A DNA stretch of 64,000 bases from contig NC_003074.8 in assembly GCF_000001735.4 (NCBI RefSeq), positions 4,836,101 to 4,900,100 on the forward strand, given 5' to 3'. Below, one piece after another: positions 52,359 to 64,000 of the stretch (its first letter is position 1; the number at the start of each line of letters is the position of its first letter). The translations under genes and the position numbers were made by a program. Source of the stretch: Arabidopsis thaliana (Eukaryota; Streptophyta; Magnoliopsida; Brassicales; Brassicaceae). The notes under the pieces are model-generated. The model saw nothing but the letters and a program-made list of their open reading frames with translations, searched no databases and had not been told where the DNA came from.

Positions 52359-53167
52359 CTTTTACAAATGCTGAGACATCACACACGAATTTGATTTTAG
52401 TTCTCTAGTCTATGATAACTCATAAAATAACTGGATTTCTCCATTGATTACTAATCATATGAACTTGTAGAATTTTGATATTTTTTCTTAAGATATCCGA
52501 ATCATTCCATTTAATCTATTATACAAATGATGATGGTTTATGAATTAAAAAGATGATGGCATTGGTGTGTGAATTGAATTTTGACATTTCATTTAATTTA
52601 TTCTTTCATATACAAATCAATTCCTCAAGAATAAAATCTTCCATAAAATAATTACTTTATGGATATGTTTTTTTATAGTAGTGGTTTTTTCTTTGTCTAC
52701 ATATTATCCGAAGCATTTAAAAAAGTTCTCCTTATAAAAATTAAATAATTCTACGTCCGTTGATTTGTTCCTAAATTAAATGCAAACACGAGTAAAGTAG
52801 ATGTCTCGGCTTTGTTTCTTTGCCTGTCCTAAAACCATATCTATAAGTGGGTTGTGCATTGTACCAAACTTGAAAGATCTTGCCTATACGCATATTCCAC
52901 TTGTACATTTGGAATTTGACATTCAACTAACTTTATTATTATATAAACATGCCCAAGAATTAATTTCATTCAGTCATGTCTCATCGATGGTCCATTATCA
53001 GTTGTTAGGCCAAAAGCTATACTATCCTATTCTTATAATTTATTGTTAACTATTATTATCATCATCAATATCATCATATCACATTACATATGATCACATG
53101 ATTGGTCGTGTAGTGTGGGGGGACATCTTCTCTCATACGCCAATATGCCTAATTAATTAATTAACCT

Positions 53168-53200
53168 TTCTCTATATATAAGACGTTAGTTTTGGCTCAA
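53168..53200 (+). promoter_or_regulatory. TATA box of the small acidic gene
   Basis: TTTCTCTATATATAAGACG places a TATA box at about 53172-53181, roughly 90 bp before the ATG at 53268. This implies a leader of about 60 nt, ending in the pyrimidine-rich CTCTTTCTCTCTTCTCAC. Confidence 0.65.
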
Positions 53201-53267
53201 GCCATAACATATTTCCAAAGTTATATACTATATTTGATCTTCTTGAACTCTTTCTCTCTTCTCACAA

Positions 53268-53732
53268 ATGGCGTCTACGCAATATGGTTTTGAACATCAA
53301 GGCGGCATGGAGATTATCAACGATGAGCTTATCTTGTCGTTTTTGGAAGAAGAATCGCCCGTCGAAAATCATAGTAGCATCAACAAAGAGGAAGAAGAGA
53401 AACTAAACCGTGTGATTAGGTCGCTAGAAGTGGAGATCAACATGAGTTCTCCAACCATAGAAGCTAGGAAAATGAATATGCAACAGACGATATCCGGTCT
53501 TGAAGATGATTTTGGGTGGCTTAACGACTTTGATATTGGTATGATTTCGTTGCAAAATGATGATGAGATGATGAATTGGTGTACGGAACTTTCTTACATG
53601 GATGGTGTGGTAGATAGTGGTGTTCTTGAGATTGAAGGTGGTGATTATTATTCTCATATTAACTATGCACTCACATTTGAGGAACCAACTCTTTCTCTAT
53701 GGCAAGAGAATAATGATGTAGTTATGTATTGA
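53268..53732 (+). CDS. Small acidic protein of unknown function
   Basis: Intronless 154-residue frame with good start context (CACAAATGGCG) behind a clear TATA box. The protein is strongly acidic, rich in Glu, Asp, Asn and Met. It carries a Glu/Lys cluster (KEEEEKLNRVIRSLEVEI, about 45-62) that could form a short coiled coil, and an acidic-aromatic segment DDFGWLNDFDIG (about 79-90). The latter resembles acidic activation-type segments, but that is a guess. No signal peptide, membrane segment or known domain. It sits alone between the terpenoid cluster and the callose synthase gene, matching the place of At3g14560, which I know only as an unknown protein. Confidence 0.75.
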   Translation: MASTQYGFEHQGGMEIINDELILSFLEEESPVENHSSINKEEEEKLNRVIRSLEVEINMSSPTIEARKMNMQQTISGLEDDFGWLNDFDIGMISLQNDDEMMNWCTELSYMDGVVDSGVLEIEGGDYYSHINYALTFEEPTLSLWQENNDVVMY

Positions 53733-56376
53733 TTGATTTCGTGAAGTCATAATATAACAAAGGCTGTTTCGTAATCCGTTAACCCCCAAAAAAAGAAGGA
53801 ATAAGAGGCTGTTTCATTAATCTTTAACAAATTAAAAGGAAAGAAGAAAGGGAGGCTGTTTTAATCAGTTATCTAATCTTTTAAATTTTATGTATGTATT
53901 CGTAAATGTTATGTATGTTGACGTTACATGTTTTTATATATATATATATATATTATGATTGTTGAGAAAGCAATACCAATATACATAGAATTATTTTAAA
54001 AGATTCTCGTGATTATCAAGACTAGCATGCATCAAGATGTAACTGTAGCGGCCGGATGCAAACATATGAAAGTTCAAATGTTTTTTGTTTTTTGTTTTTA
54101 ATGATTAATGTTTTTACAAAGTATATTTTAACCATAATATAACTTGATGTAAAAAAACATGATCGTGCTAATTACGGTAACTTTTAGGAAGTTTTTTTTT
54201 CTCCCTTTCTATCCAATGAATACCCGTTGACGATAGCCAGAACTACAAATTTGTACATTTTGTTGAATAGAAATAGTCGAATATTTAAATGGTATAAAAT
54301 TAAAAGAAATTTGAAACGACATTAGCCATTGAATTCCCACCAAAATATTTATTGGATTTTGTTATTCATGAATCATGATTACATAATGGATGCATATTCG
54401 CATAATTAATTTATGATAAAAAGGGGTAGACTCTAGAGGCATGTCCACTGTCATATCAAATGATAGTAACATAACTTACATAAGTGATCAAATGGGCTGG
54501 TTTATTTGAGACTCTTGGTGTGGAATGAATGAATTTGGTTATAGAATCTTGAACGTAATCATAATTTCTGAGTGAAAATCATGTTTATTTTCATAGCAAA
54601 AAAAAAAAATCATGTTTATTGACTTTAGAAATATACATAACAACTTCTTTTTTTTTTTTTTGGTAATGAGAGCTTTTTTTTTGTCGGCAACATGAAATAC
54701 GGGAGTTTGGATTCAGATCGTGACACATAAACAATATCCGTACATAGTGCTGATTGGAGGTGAAAGTTTTTTTTTAATAAAATTTTAAACCATAAGATAT
54801 TAAAAATTTATTGGATAAAGATGATTTGAAAACTAAAAAGGGTTAAAGCATAGTATATTGATTTGCTTATAAACTGCATAACATAACATAAGGCCCACTT
54901 TAACCAAAACATAAGGCCCATAAGATATGGGCTTTTGATTAAACATAGTGGTGGATATACTCAAAAGTCCATTTCTATATATCAGGCACAGACATCAGCT
55001 CATCACACTAAATAGTGATACACACTTTTGGTTAGTAGTTCGTAACTAGCATCAATTAAGCTTCACTACAGGCCTATCACCTTTTTTTTTTTCGGGAGGC
55101 CTATCACCTATGCATTCATTATACACCGGTTAATGTATAGAAATTAAATTATTGTTTCCAGTACATCAATTATCCATAAATCTAGTGGCTATTTTTAGAA
55201 TATAGGTTGTTGAATAAATAACGTAGGAGTAATTTTAAGACAAACAATAAAAATACAAAAAGAAAACTTGAGTTTGGTGGTGTTTTTTAAAAAAAGAATT
55301 GGTTTTGATTTGTACACCAAGTTATTTTTGTATAGTCCTTTAGTATATTCTTAGTGACTAAGAAATAGATACAAATGCACATCAAGTATATGCTTTATAT
55401 TCCAATTCATTAGAAAAAGATTTGGCTGCTTTACAGTGAATAAACTTTTTCAATGTTTTTTCTTTTCCCATGCACGTTGATGGTGTAGATTAACAAACAC
55501 TTTTTTTTTTCCCATCAACAAAACTAGTAAAACTACATGTGCCAAAATGCCTGTTTCTGCTTATCTTATTAACTTTCACTTTAATTAAGTATGTAATTTG
55601 TTTGTTTCGGAGAAAAAAGCTTACTTAATTAAAAAGCTAAGCTTTCCAACTTTAATCTTTCTGACATTTAAGACCAATTATGCAAACTAATTAACACTTC
55701 CCTCTATTGATTGATTTAATATAATAAATAATAAATCTCAACTTTCTTCTATATGAATATGACAATGATTTCAAGGATTTAATCACATCATGTACTAATA
55801 AAAATTTGGACCTACTACTTACAAGTTACAATTAGGAATCCAAATTACATTTCTTCCAAAATCGAGGTTTATTATTATTTTATTTTGTTTGTATGTGAAT
55901 TAATTAACCCAATTAGACTAATAAAAAAAGCCGGTCAATATTTATATTTCTTCCAAATATACTATATCACCTATTTATAAATTACTAAAAGAGCTCTATG
56001 ACGTAACTTTAAATAGCAAAAGGCTACAGTAAAGTGAAAATAAATTGTTTCACATATCCAACGATGAAAAAAAATGACAAAAAAATAATCATGGTTTTTT
56101 TAAAACAAAAATTCGCCGCAAATTCTATTACTGTAAATCAAGAATTTTATCATCTATCTAACTCCTAAATTTTTTTAAAAAGAATATTTTCTAAAAGTTT
56201 TCTCTAGTTATTAAAATACATATTGTTATTGTTACTGAGAAATAAATAAATCCATATAATAAATTAACCTATAGTTTTCCCTCTCAAAAAAGAACGGCCA
56301 ACTAAATAAAAGAAAGCAAAAAGCCAAAAAGAGGAAATCGCACCCATTCATCATTCTCTCTTCAAAAAATTCCGCC
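53733..56376. other. AT-rich intergenic DNA upstream of GSL4
   Basis: Contains a (TA)n tract (about 53935-53953). A pair of AAGGCCCA site II-type motifs lies near 54892-54922 with a TGGGCTT close by. Many A/T runs. No coding frame of interest. The last 250 bp before 56377 should hold the GSL4 promoter; a CT-rich patch (CATTCTCTCTTC) occurs at about 56352. Confidence 0.55.
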
Positions 56377-56568
56377 ATGGAAACTAACCTCACTAAGCAA
56401 TTTCCTCTTTATATAACTCCTTCCTTCTCCACTCCTCTCTTCCCTCCTTCCGATGCTTCCCTCCAAAACCCCACCGACGACCTAATCCCTAGAACACGAA
56501 TCAGCTTAATTCGTCTGATTCTGATTGATTTTCTCCCAAAACATGTCTCACGAAATCGTCCCCGTTGA
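56377..56568 (+). promoter_or_regulatory. Upstream ORF overlapping the GSL4 start codon
   Basis: A 63-codon frame begins at GCCATGG (a strong initiation context), 166 bp before the GSL4 ATG. It ends at 56568, 26 bp inside the GSL4 coding region in a different frame. If the transcript starts upstream of 56377, ribosomes translating it could not simply reinitiate at the main ATG, so it would repress translation unless bypassed. The peptide has no recognised domain. Confidence 0.45.
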
Positions 56569-59500
56569 TCCCATTGATGTTCCTAGCACGAGTTACTCAC
56601 GGCCAATTCTGGGTCCTCGTGAAGATTCGCCGGAACGTGCTACCGAGTTCACGAGATCCCTAACTTTTCGGGAACATGTGTCGTCGGAGCCTTTTGATAG
56701 CGAGAGGCTTCCAGCGACATTAGCTTCCGAGATTCAGAGGTTTCTTCGTATTGCTAACTTGGTTGAGTCTGAGGAACCTCGAATTGCTTATCTATGTGAG
56801 TTCACTCTCTCCTCTTCCCTAATTTTGTAGGTCAATATTTCACTGAGTTTTTCTTCGAAATTCAAGCTTTCTTGTTGAAGAATCATACTTGAGTACCAAT
56901 GTTGAAATTCTGTCGCTGCAGGCCGATTTCATGCTTTCGAGATAGCCCACCACATGGATAGAAACTCTACCGGAAGAGGTGTACGGCAGTTCAAAACTTC
57001 TCTTCTTCAAAGGCTTGAACTGGCAAGTCATCAAACAGATGAGTAGAAAGTTTTTGAATAAGTCATGAAATTTCTAAAAAATCATCACTTTACTTTTGCA
57101 GGATGAAGAGTTCACTGTGAGAAGAAGAAAGGAGAAGAGTGATGTTCGGGAACTCAAACGTGTTTATCATGCTTACAAGGAATATATTATCAGACATGGT
57201 GCAGCTTTCAATTTGGATAACAGGTATCTAATGACTGTAGCTAGTTGAAGTTCAATTTCAGCGAGCTAACACTAACCTTTGGAATTTTTATCTTGATAGT
57301 CAGCGAGAGAAGTTGATTAACGCACGCAGAATTGCTTCTGTTTTGTATGAAGTTCTCAAGACAGTCACAAGTGGCGCTGGCCCGCAGGTTCTTGTCTAAT
57401 CTTTTTGTTTCTCTCCACCAGAATCTATATAACTTTGCATTGATTTCAATTTTGCATGTCTAACTTGAAATATTTTTGTTCCTGGTAGGCCATTGCGGAT
57501 AGAGAAAGTATTCGAGCAAAATCTGAATTTTATGTGCCGTATAACATTCTTCCTCTCGATAAAGGAGGGGTACACCAAGCAATTATGCATCTGCCTGAGG
57601 TATAAAGATACATGGCCTCATTGGGAAACAGAATTGTTGCCACTTGCTTATTATGATTTTCCATTGTAGTATAGTTATGTAACTCAGCATATTGAAATTT
57701 TAATGGTGAAATGTTCCTTTATGTCCTAAAATACAGATTAAAGCTGCTGTTGCAATTGTACGTAACACTCGCGGGTTGCCTCCTCCAGAGGAATTTCAGA
57801 GACACCAGCCTTTTCTGGATTTATTTGAATTTCTGCAGTATGCCTTTGGGTTCCAGGTACTTGTCAGGAACTTGCTATCGGTATTGTAAAGACTGTAATT
57901 ACACATGGTGACCAGACTTTCAATTTTTTTTGCTGCTAGAATGGAAATGTTGCCAATCAGAGAGAGCATCTGATTCTACTACTCAGTAACACCATTATAC
58001 GGCAACCACAGAAGCAGTCTTCAGCTCCAAAGGTGTTGTATTATTTCGACTCTTTATTAATTGATTAAGTTCTCCATCTTTGAAACTGACATTATCTTAA
58101 TTTTTTGTAACCAGTCTGGTGATGAGGCAGTAGATGCATTGATGAAGAAGTTTTTTAAGAACTACACGAACTGGTGCAAATTTCTTGGGAGAAAAAATAA
58201 CATTAGGTAATTTTTCATCTTTTCACTTTCGATGTTTTTCATCTCTTTAGCCCATTTATTTCTAACTGTTCCGTCTCACGATCTACCTGCAGGTTGCCCT
58301 ATGTGAAACAGGAAGCCCTACAATATAAAACATTGTATATAGGACTCTACCTTCTCATATGGGGAGAGGCGTCGAACTTGAGGTTCATGCCAGAGTGCCT
58401 GTGTTATATTTTCCACCACGTAAGTGGAAAATTCTGTTTCTATGTTATTAATACATCTTCTTAGAAAGTTCATCAGTCAGTCTGATCAATATTCACAATG
58501 TTGATGTTGATGGTAATTCAGATGGCATATGAATTGCATGGAGTTTTAACCGGTGCAGTTAGTATGATAACTGGGGAGAAGGTTGCTCCAGCATATGGTG
58601 GAGGACACGAATCTTTCCTTGCGGATGTAGTTACTCCCATATACATGGTTGTCCAAAAGGTGAATTTCTGTTTGAGGAAGTGCTTGAATTAACTTTAAAG
58701 TGAGTAGTCAATTGTATAGTATATGCCTGCAGGAAGCTGAGAAGAATAAGAATGGAACTGCTGATCATTCTATGTGGAGAAACTACGATGATCTGAACGA
58801 GTTCTTCTGGTCAGAATATTCACCATATTACATCTCTTTGCTACCATATCTGTGTTTAAAAGCCGTGAACATCACTAATCAGTTTTTTACGTCTTCCACA
58901 GGTCTCTTGAATGCTTCGAAATAGGTTGGCCAATGCGTCCCGAGCACGATTTTTTCTGTGTAGAATCATCAGAAACCAGTAAACCAGGGAGATGGCGAGG
59001 AATGCTTAGATTTCGCAAGCAGACAAAGAAAACGGATGAAGAAATAGAGGATGACGAAGAACTTGGGGTACATGTTTTTGTAACTCATGGATCTCTTCCC
59101 CTGATTATGCATTTGCATATACACACTAAGTAACCTAAAGAATAATGGAAGCTTTATTCATCAGTAGCCTGTTCATTTGTGTCATAGCAGTATGGTGTTC
59201 CTAGCTTGTTCAAGAGACTACGGAGCATATTATCGCTTAATATCTAAGTAAGCACACTATTAAAATTGGTCAATTGGCGTGTGAACGGCTTCCAAAGTCA
59301 GAATTCAGAAAGAACAATAAATGGGGTCGTCAGTAGGACTAACATTCTTAGGTTCAGCAAATTGCATTGCTTTTGAATTCATAACAAATTCTCTTGTATG
59401 TTTCAAAACGCTACATAGTTATATATCTCATGTGATCTTCTCGTCACTGCAGGTTCTCAGTGAGGAACAACCTAAACCAACCTCAAGATGGCTGGGGAAG

Positions 59501-62500
59501 ACAAATTTTGTAGAGACTCGTTCCTTTTGGCAGATATTCCGGAGCTTTGACAGAATGTGGAGTTTCTTTGTTTTGTCCCTACAGGTTCTTCTTCTGCTTT
59601 TTCATCATTCAAATTACATTCCCAGTAGATTTGCAAATGATGAATTTCCTATTTCTCTTTCAGGCATTGATAATTATGGCTTGTCATGATGTGGGATCTC
59701 CACTCCAAGTGTTTAATGCTAATATATTCGAAGACGTCATGAGCATTTTCATTACCTCAGCAATTCTAAAGCTTATAAAAGGTTATCAGCCATTTCTTCA
59801 AAATTAAACGTAAGATACAATACTTACTGCTAACATTTTATGGGGATTGTTGCAGGTATTCTTGACATAATCTTCAAGTGGAAAGCAAGAAACACAATGC
59901 CGATCAATGAAAAGAAGAAGCGGTTGGTGAAGTTGGGCTTTGCTGCGATGTGGACTATTATTCTACCAGTGCTGTATTCTCATTCAAGAAGGAAATACAT
60001 TTGTTATTTCACAAATTACAAAACCTGGCTTGGTGAATGGTGTTTTTCTCCATACATGGTGGCAGTCACGATATACCTGACAGGAAGTGCAATTGAGTTG
60101 GTCTTGTTTTTCGTTCCTGCCATCAGCAAATACATTGAGACCTCCAATCATGGCATCTTTAAAACTTTGTCTTGGTGGGGACAGGTACTTAAATCTCAGA
60201 AACTCCACATTTTTGAGCAAATTTCTCACGGTTGAGCATGAAAGCACATTAATGTTTCGAACAATGTTTTCAGTTAGTCTGTTTTACTTTTGGTGCATTT
60301 CAAACTCACTTTACAAGTTACCATCCGATTACTTTCTAAGCTGCTAGCCGATTTGTTTGCAGCCTAGGTTATATGTTGGGCGAGGAATGCAAGAAACTCA
60401 GGTGTCACAATTCAAGTATGCCCCGAGCCAAATTTCCTCTATATTTGTTTAGTTAGTCTAGTCATTTCTATTTTTCTGTGGTTTTTATTTTTATTTCTGT
60501 TCAGATACACTTTCTTCTGGATTCTGGTTCTCCTGACCAAGTTTGCTTTCAGCTATGCATTTGAGGTAACGAACTGATGTATTTTCCAGATAGGTGCTAC
60601 TGATACCTGATGTTGTATGTGTTGAGTTCAAACAGTTTCTTACATTTTCATGATCTGGAAATTCAGATAAAGCCTCTAATAGAACCTACACGACTGATAA
60701 TGAAAGTTGGTGTGCGGAATTATGAATGGCATGAAATTTTCCCAGAAGGTTTACTCTTATACTTTATTTTTTCTCTTCTGTTGTAAATTATGTATTGCAG
60801 CACACTAAAGAACTTTTTGTTTTCTCCTTTTATAGTGAAGAGTAATGCTGCTGCAATTGTTGCAGTATGGGCGCCAATAATGGTGGTGAGTTCTCAGTAG
60901 GTGAATTTCCATCCCCATGCATACCTTCAATTCTGAGACAAATGCTAAACTTTCAGGTCTATTTCATGGATACACAAATATGGTATTCAGTTTACTGTAC
61001 GATCTTTGGTGGACTGTATGGTGTTCTGCACCACCTTGGTGAGGTAAGCACATGTTTCTGCTATGCGTGAGTTGTCATTTTTTGCATTTTCCTGCCAGGT
61101 GTGCTGTTTCCAGAGTTAACATGTTCCTCTATTTCTTTTCAGATTCGAACTTTAGGCATGTTGAGAGGCCGGTTTCATACTTTACCTTCAGCTTTCAATG
61201 CATCCCTTATTCCACACTCAACAAAAGATGAGAAAAGGAGAAAACAAAGAGGTTTTTTCCCCTTCAATTTAGGCAGGGTAAGAGATTGTGTGAATCGACC
61301 ATGTGTATATGCCCAAAGACTAAACTATACATCTTTTAATGAGCTGGACTATATATGAGTTTCATAAAAAAGTCGTGTACTTTGCTTTGCAGGGGTCTGA
61401 TGGCCAGAAAAATAGTATGGCCAAGTTTGTCTTGGTCTGGAACCAAGTCATTAACAGTTTCAGAACAGAAGATCTGATAAGTAACAAGTAAATTGCTCCC
61501 TTCTGTATTGCTTGCATGTAAAGTTCTGAGTCAGAAACTTCTGACATATAAACATAGCTAATAAGTGTATATTTTTATCTTCAGGGAATTAGATTTGATG
61601 ACGATGCCGCTGTCATCGGAGGTATTATCAGGAATCATCCGTTGGCCCATTTTCCTCCTTGCAAATAAGGTACATTTTAAAATATTTTCTACACAATTGT
61701 TTTGGTGGAACTTCGGTTTGTTGGTAAATATAGCTGCCCCATCTTACTAGTTTTCAACAGCTCTGAGCATTGCAAAAGATTTTGTCGGGAAGGATGAGGT
61801 TCTCTATCGAAGGATTCGGAAAGACGAGTACATGTACTACGCAGTAAAAGAGTGCTATGAATCTTTGAAGTACATTCTTCAGATTCTTGTTGTTGGTGAT
61901 CTTGAGAAAAAGTAATGCCTTCTAGTAGCCTCCTCTAGTTACAACTTTTGCTTTTTTTCTGCTGGCTGCGGTATTTAATTTATATATTTGATATTGGCTC
62001 AGGATTATATCTGGTATAATAAACGAGATAGAGGAAAGCATCAGACAGTCAAGTTTGCTTGAAGAATTTAAGATGGCTGAGCTCCCAGCGTTGCATGACA
62101 AATGTATTGAGCTGGTTCAACTCCTGGTAATTATCTTGTGGCGTTGTGTCAGCTGTTTTCTTATAAATGTAGTAGTTCCAATGGGTATTTTTAATACGTA
62201 AGTTCTTCTGTACATTCCAGGTTGAGGGAAGTGCCGAGCAACTCCAGGTTGAGAAAAGCGAAGAACTGCATGGTAAACTTGTAAAGGCTCTTCAGGATAT
62301 CTTTGAGCTAGTAACAAATGATATGATGGTACATGGTGACAGGTTAGTGAATTTCGAAGTTATGAAACCCCTGTTGCTTTTAGTTCTCTTTCTGTGAAGG
62401 ATTGAACAGGCTAAACTTCCTTAATAATTCTTCGAATGTTTAGAATTCTGGATTTGCTCCAGTCTCGGGAGGGGTCAGGAGAAGACACAGGTATTTTTAT

Positions 62501-64000
62501 GAGGGTTATAGAACCACAGTTGTTTGAATCCTACGGAGAATGGAGATGCATTCATTTTCCGCTGCCAGATAGTGCTTCATTGAGTGAACAGGTACCATAT
62601 GAGCGTGCTGCAATGTGTTCTTAAATGATCCAACCCTGCGAAAATGCTGCACTGTGCTGATATTTCTATGTTGGTTTTGTCAGATCCAGCGTTTTCTGTT
62701 ATTGTTAACTGTCAAAGATAGTGCAATGGACATACCAGAGAACTTAGATGCTCGGCGGCGCCTATCTTTCTTTGCTACTTCGCTTTTCATGGATATGCCC
62801 GATGCTCCGAAAGTACGCAATATGATGTCATTCAGGTCTGCCTTCACGACTTTACCTTAAAAAGATATACAAATTATTACTTTAGTCTCTAGGAAACTAG
62901 AAAAGGAGTACATGCTTGGATCATCAATTGATGACTAACACTTTGGTTGCAGTGTTTTGACACCGCATTATCAGGAGGATATTAACTATTCAACGAACGA
63001 ACTACATTCCACCAAGTCTAGTGTGTCAATCATCTTTTATATGCAGAAGATTTTTCCAGGTAAGTCACAATACGTGTTCATTTTGATTTGTGACTGTCTT
63101 CTCTGTTTGTGTTTCAAGGTTCTAATTTTTGAATTGTTAGATGAGTGGAAAAACTTTCTTGAGCGAATGGGATGTGATAATTTAGACGCCTTAAAGAAAG
63201 AGGGTAAAGAAGAAGAGCTTCGAAACTGGGCATCATTTCGTGGACAAACATTGAGTAGAACAGGTGAGACGAATAAGTGTATGTGAAAATTGTCTAATTG
63301 ACCCTTATCACACTTTGATAGCGAACTAACAAAATTTTGTTTTGTTTTCATGGTTAATACAGTTCGTGGTATGATGTATTGCCGAGAAGCTCTGAAATTG
63401 CAAGCCTTCCTTGACATGGCAGATGACGAGGGTTTGTCAGCTTGATTCTAGCCTATGATCTTTGCAATTTCTTTGGTTGATTCCAATATACTCCTGTTTC
63501 TCCTCTAGATATTCTTGAAGGATACAAGGACGTGGAACGAAGTAACAGACCTTTAGCCGCACAACTTGATGCATTGGCAGATATGAAATTCACGTATGTT
63601 GTTTCTTGCCAAATGTTTGGAGCCCAAAAATCATCTGGGGATCCTCACGCGCAGGATATACTTGACCTGATGATAAAGTAAGCTTTTAAAATTGTACATG
63701 ATCTCAGTTAGATTTAGTAGCCAAAGTTGTACATGCTTCCCTAAAGCACTGTTACATGACTGTTGCACTTAGGTATCCATCTCTCCGTGTTGCATACGTT
63801 GAGGAGAGGGAAGAAATCGTGTTGGATGTTCCAAAGAAGGTTTACTACTCTATATTGGTAAAAGCTGTTAACGGTTTCGATCAGGTATCAATAACTTTCC
63901 TACAATGCTTGATAATTTGATGTACAAGTTGAACTGTAAAATCATAGTAACAGTCGATGACCAAACTTGATTTTGATAATCTAGGAAATTTACCGTGTCA
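56543..64000 (+). CDS. GSL4: Callose synthase (1,3-beta-glucan synthase) GSL4/CalS8, 5' part
   Basis: Starts MSHEIVPVDPID at 56543 and runs off the right edge. I can follow 34 exons (exon 1 56543-56795, exon 2 from 56922, last begun with EIYRV near 63985), about 1335 of roughly 1,970 residues expected. The N-terminal region (about 20-220) is typical of plant callose synthases. The FKS1-type domain is at about 328-440 (LYIGLYLLIWGEASNLRFMP). The first membrane-helix group is at about 525-800. A cytosolic loop follows, with the glucan synthase domain from about 1110 (RRRLSFFATSLFMDMP, then SVLTPHYQED). The enzyme polymerises UDP-glucose into 1,3-beta-glucan at the plasma membrane. The cytosolic part continues into DEWKNFLERM and YPSLRVAYVEER. 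No premature stop seen. Exon 24 begins FSTALSIAKDF after an AG at 61747-61752. The start is preceded by an overlapping upstream ORF. Confidence 0.94.

Noticed and set aside
52801-53049. 82-codon plus-strand frame before the small acidic gene
   Set aside because: No domain, no promoter signals, biased composition, and a TATA box for a different gene just downstream.

Overview
This is a plant nuclear window. The evidence is AT-rich intergenic DNA, spliced genes with GT..AG introns, plastid-targeted terpenoid enzymes, NB-ARC/LRR genes and LINE debris. Gene order and protein content match Arabidopsis thaliana chromosome 3 from CID9 (At3g14450) to the callose synthase gene GSL4 (At3g14570). That identification comes from recognising the proteins; no database search was run.

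Layout. Bases 1-13,380 are a gene-poor, AT-rich stretch with microsatellites and one compact island of ACGT-core (ABRE-like) and DRE-like motifs near 10.0 kb. CID9 (13.7-15.5 kb, +) encodes a PAM2/RRM RNA-binding protein. Two intronless CC-NB-ARC-LRR genes follow head to head: LRRAC1/At3g14460 (15.9-20.2 kb, -) and RPPL1 (21.8-25.0 kb, +). A small Gly/Pro-rich membrane-anchored protein lies at 26.1 kb.

From 26.9 to 49.8 kb, all on the minus strand, is a tandem terpenoid cluster that alternates class I terpene synthases (TPS) with short-chain prenyl-diphosphate synthases of the GGPP/geranylfarnesyl-PP type. In transcription order (right to left) it runs: GGPS3, TPS19, a second prenyltransferase, TPS18, a TPS broken by a LINE, a frameshifted prenyltransferase, TPS17, and a 3' TPS fragment. 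The intact pairs would work together in plastids: the prenyltransferase makes a C20/C25 diphosphate and the adjacent TPS cyclises it, plausibly to sesterterpenes. The array records its own history: a LINE inside an exon, a second LINE scrap in a spacer whose paralogous empty sites are present, a scar where one prenyltransferase was deleted, a 4-bp frameshift, and a 492-bp tandem duplication.

Bases 49.9-53.1 kb hold little beyond a possible PPR-like remnant. A small acidic orphan gene lies at 53.27 kb. From 56.5 kb to the right edge runs the 5' two thirds of the many-exon callose synthase gene GSL4, preceded by an overlapping upstream ORF.

I reconstructed exon boundaries by reading splice sites and checking phase. 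For the TPS and prenyltransferase genes, and for CID9, the exon sums give whole codons.
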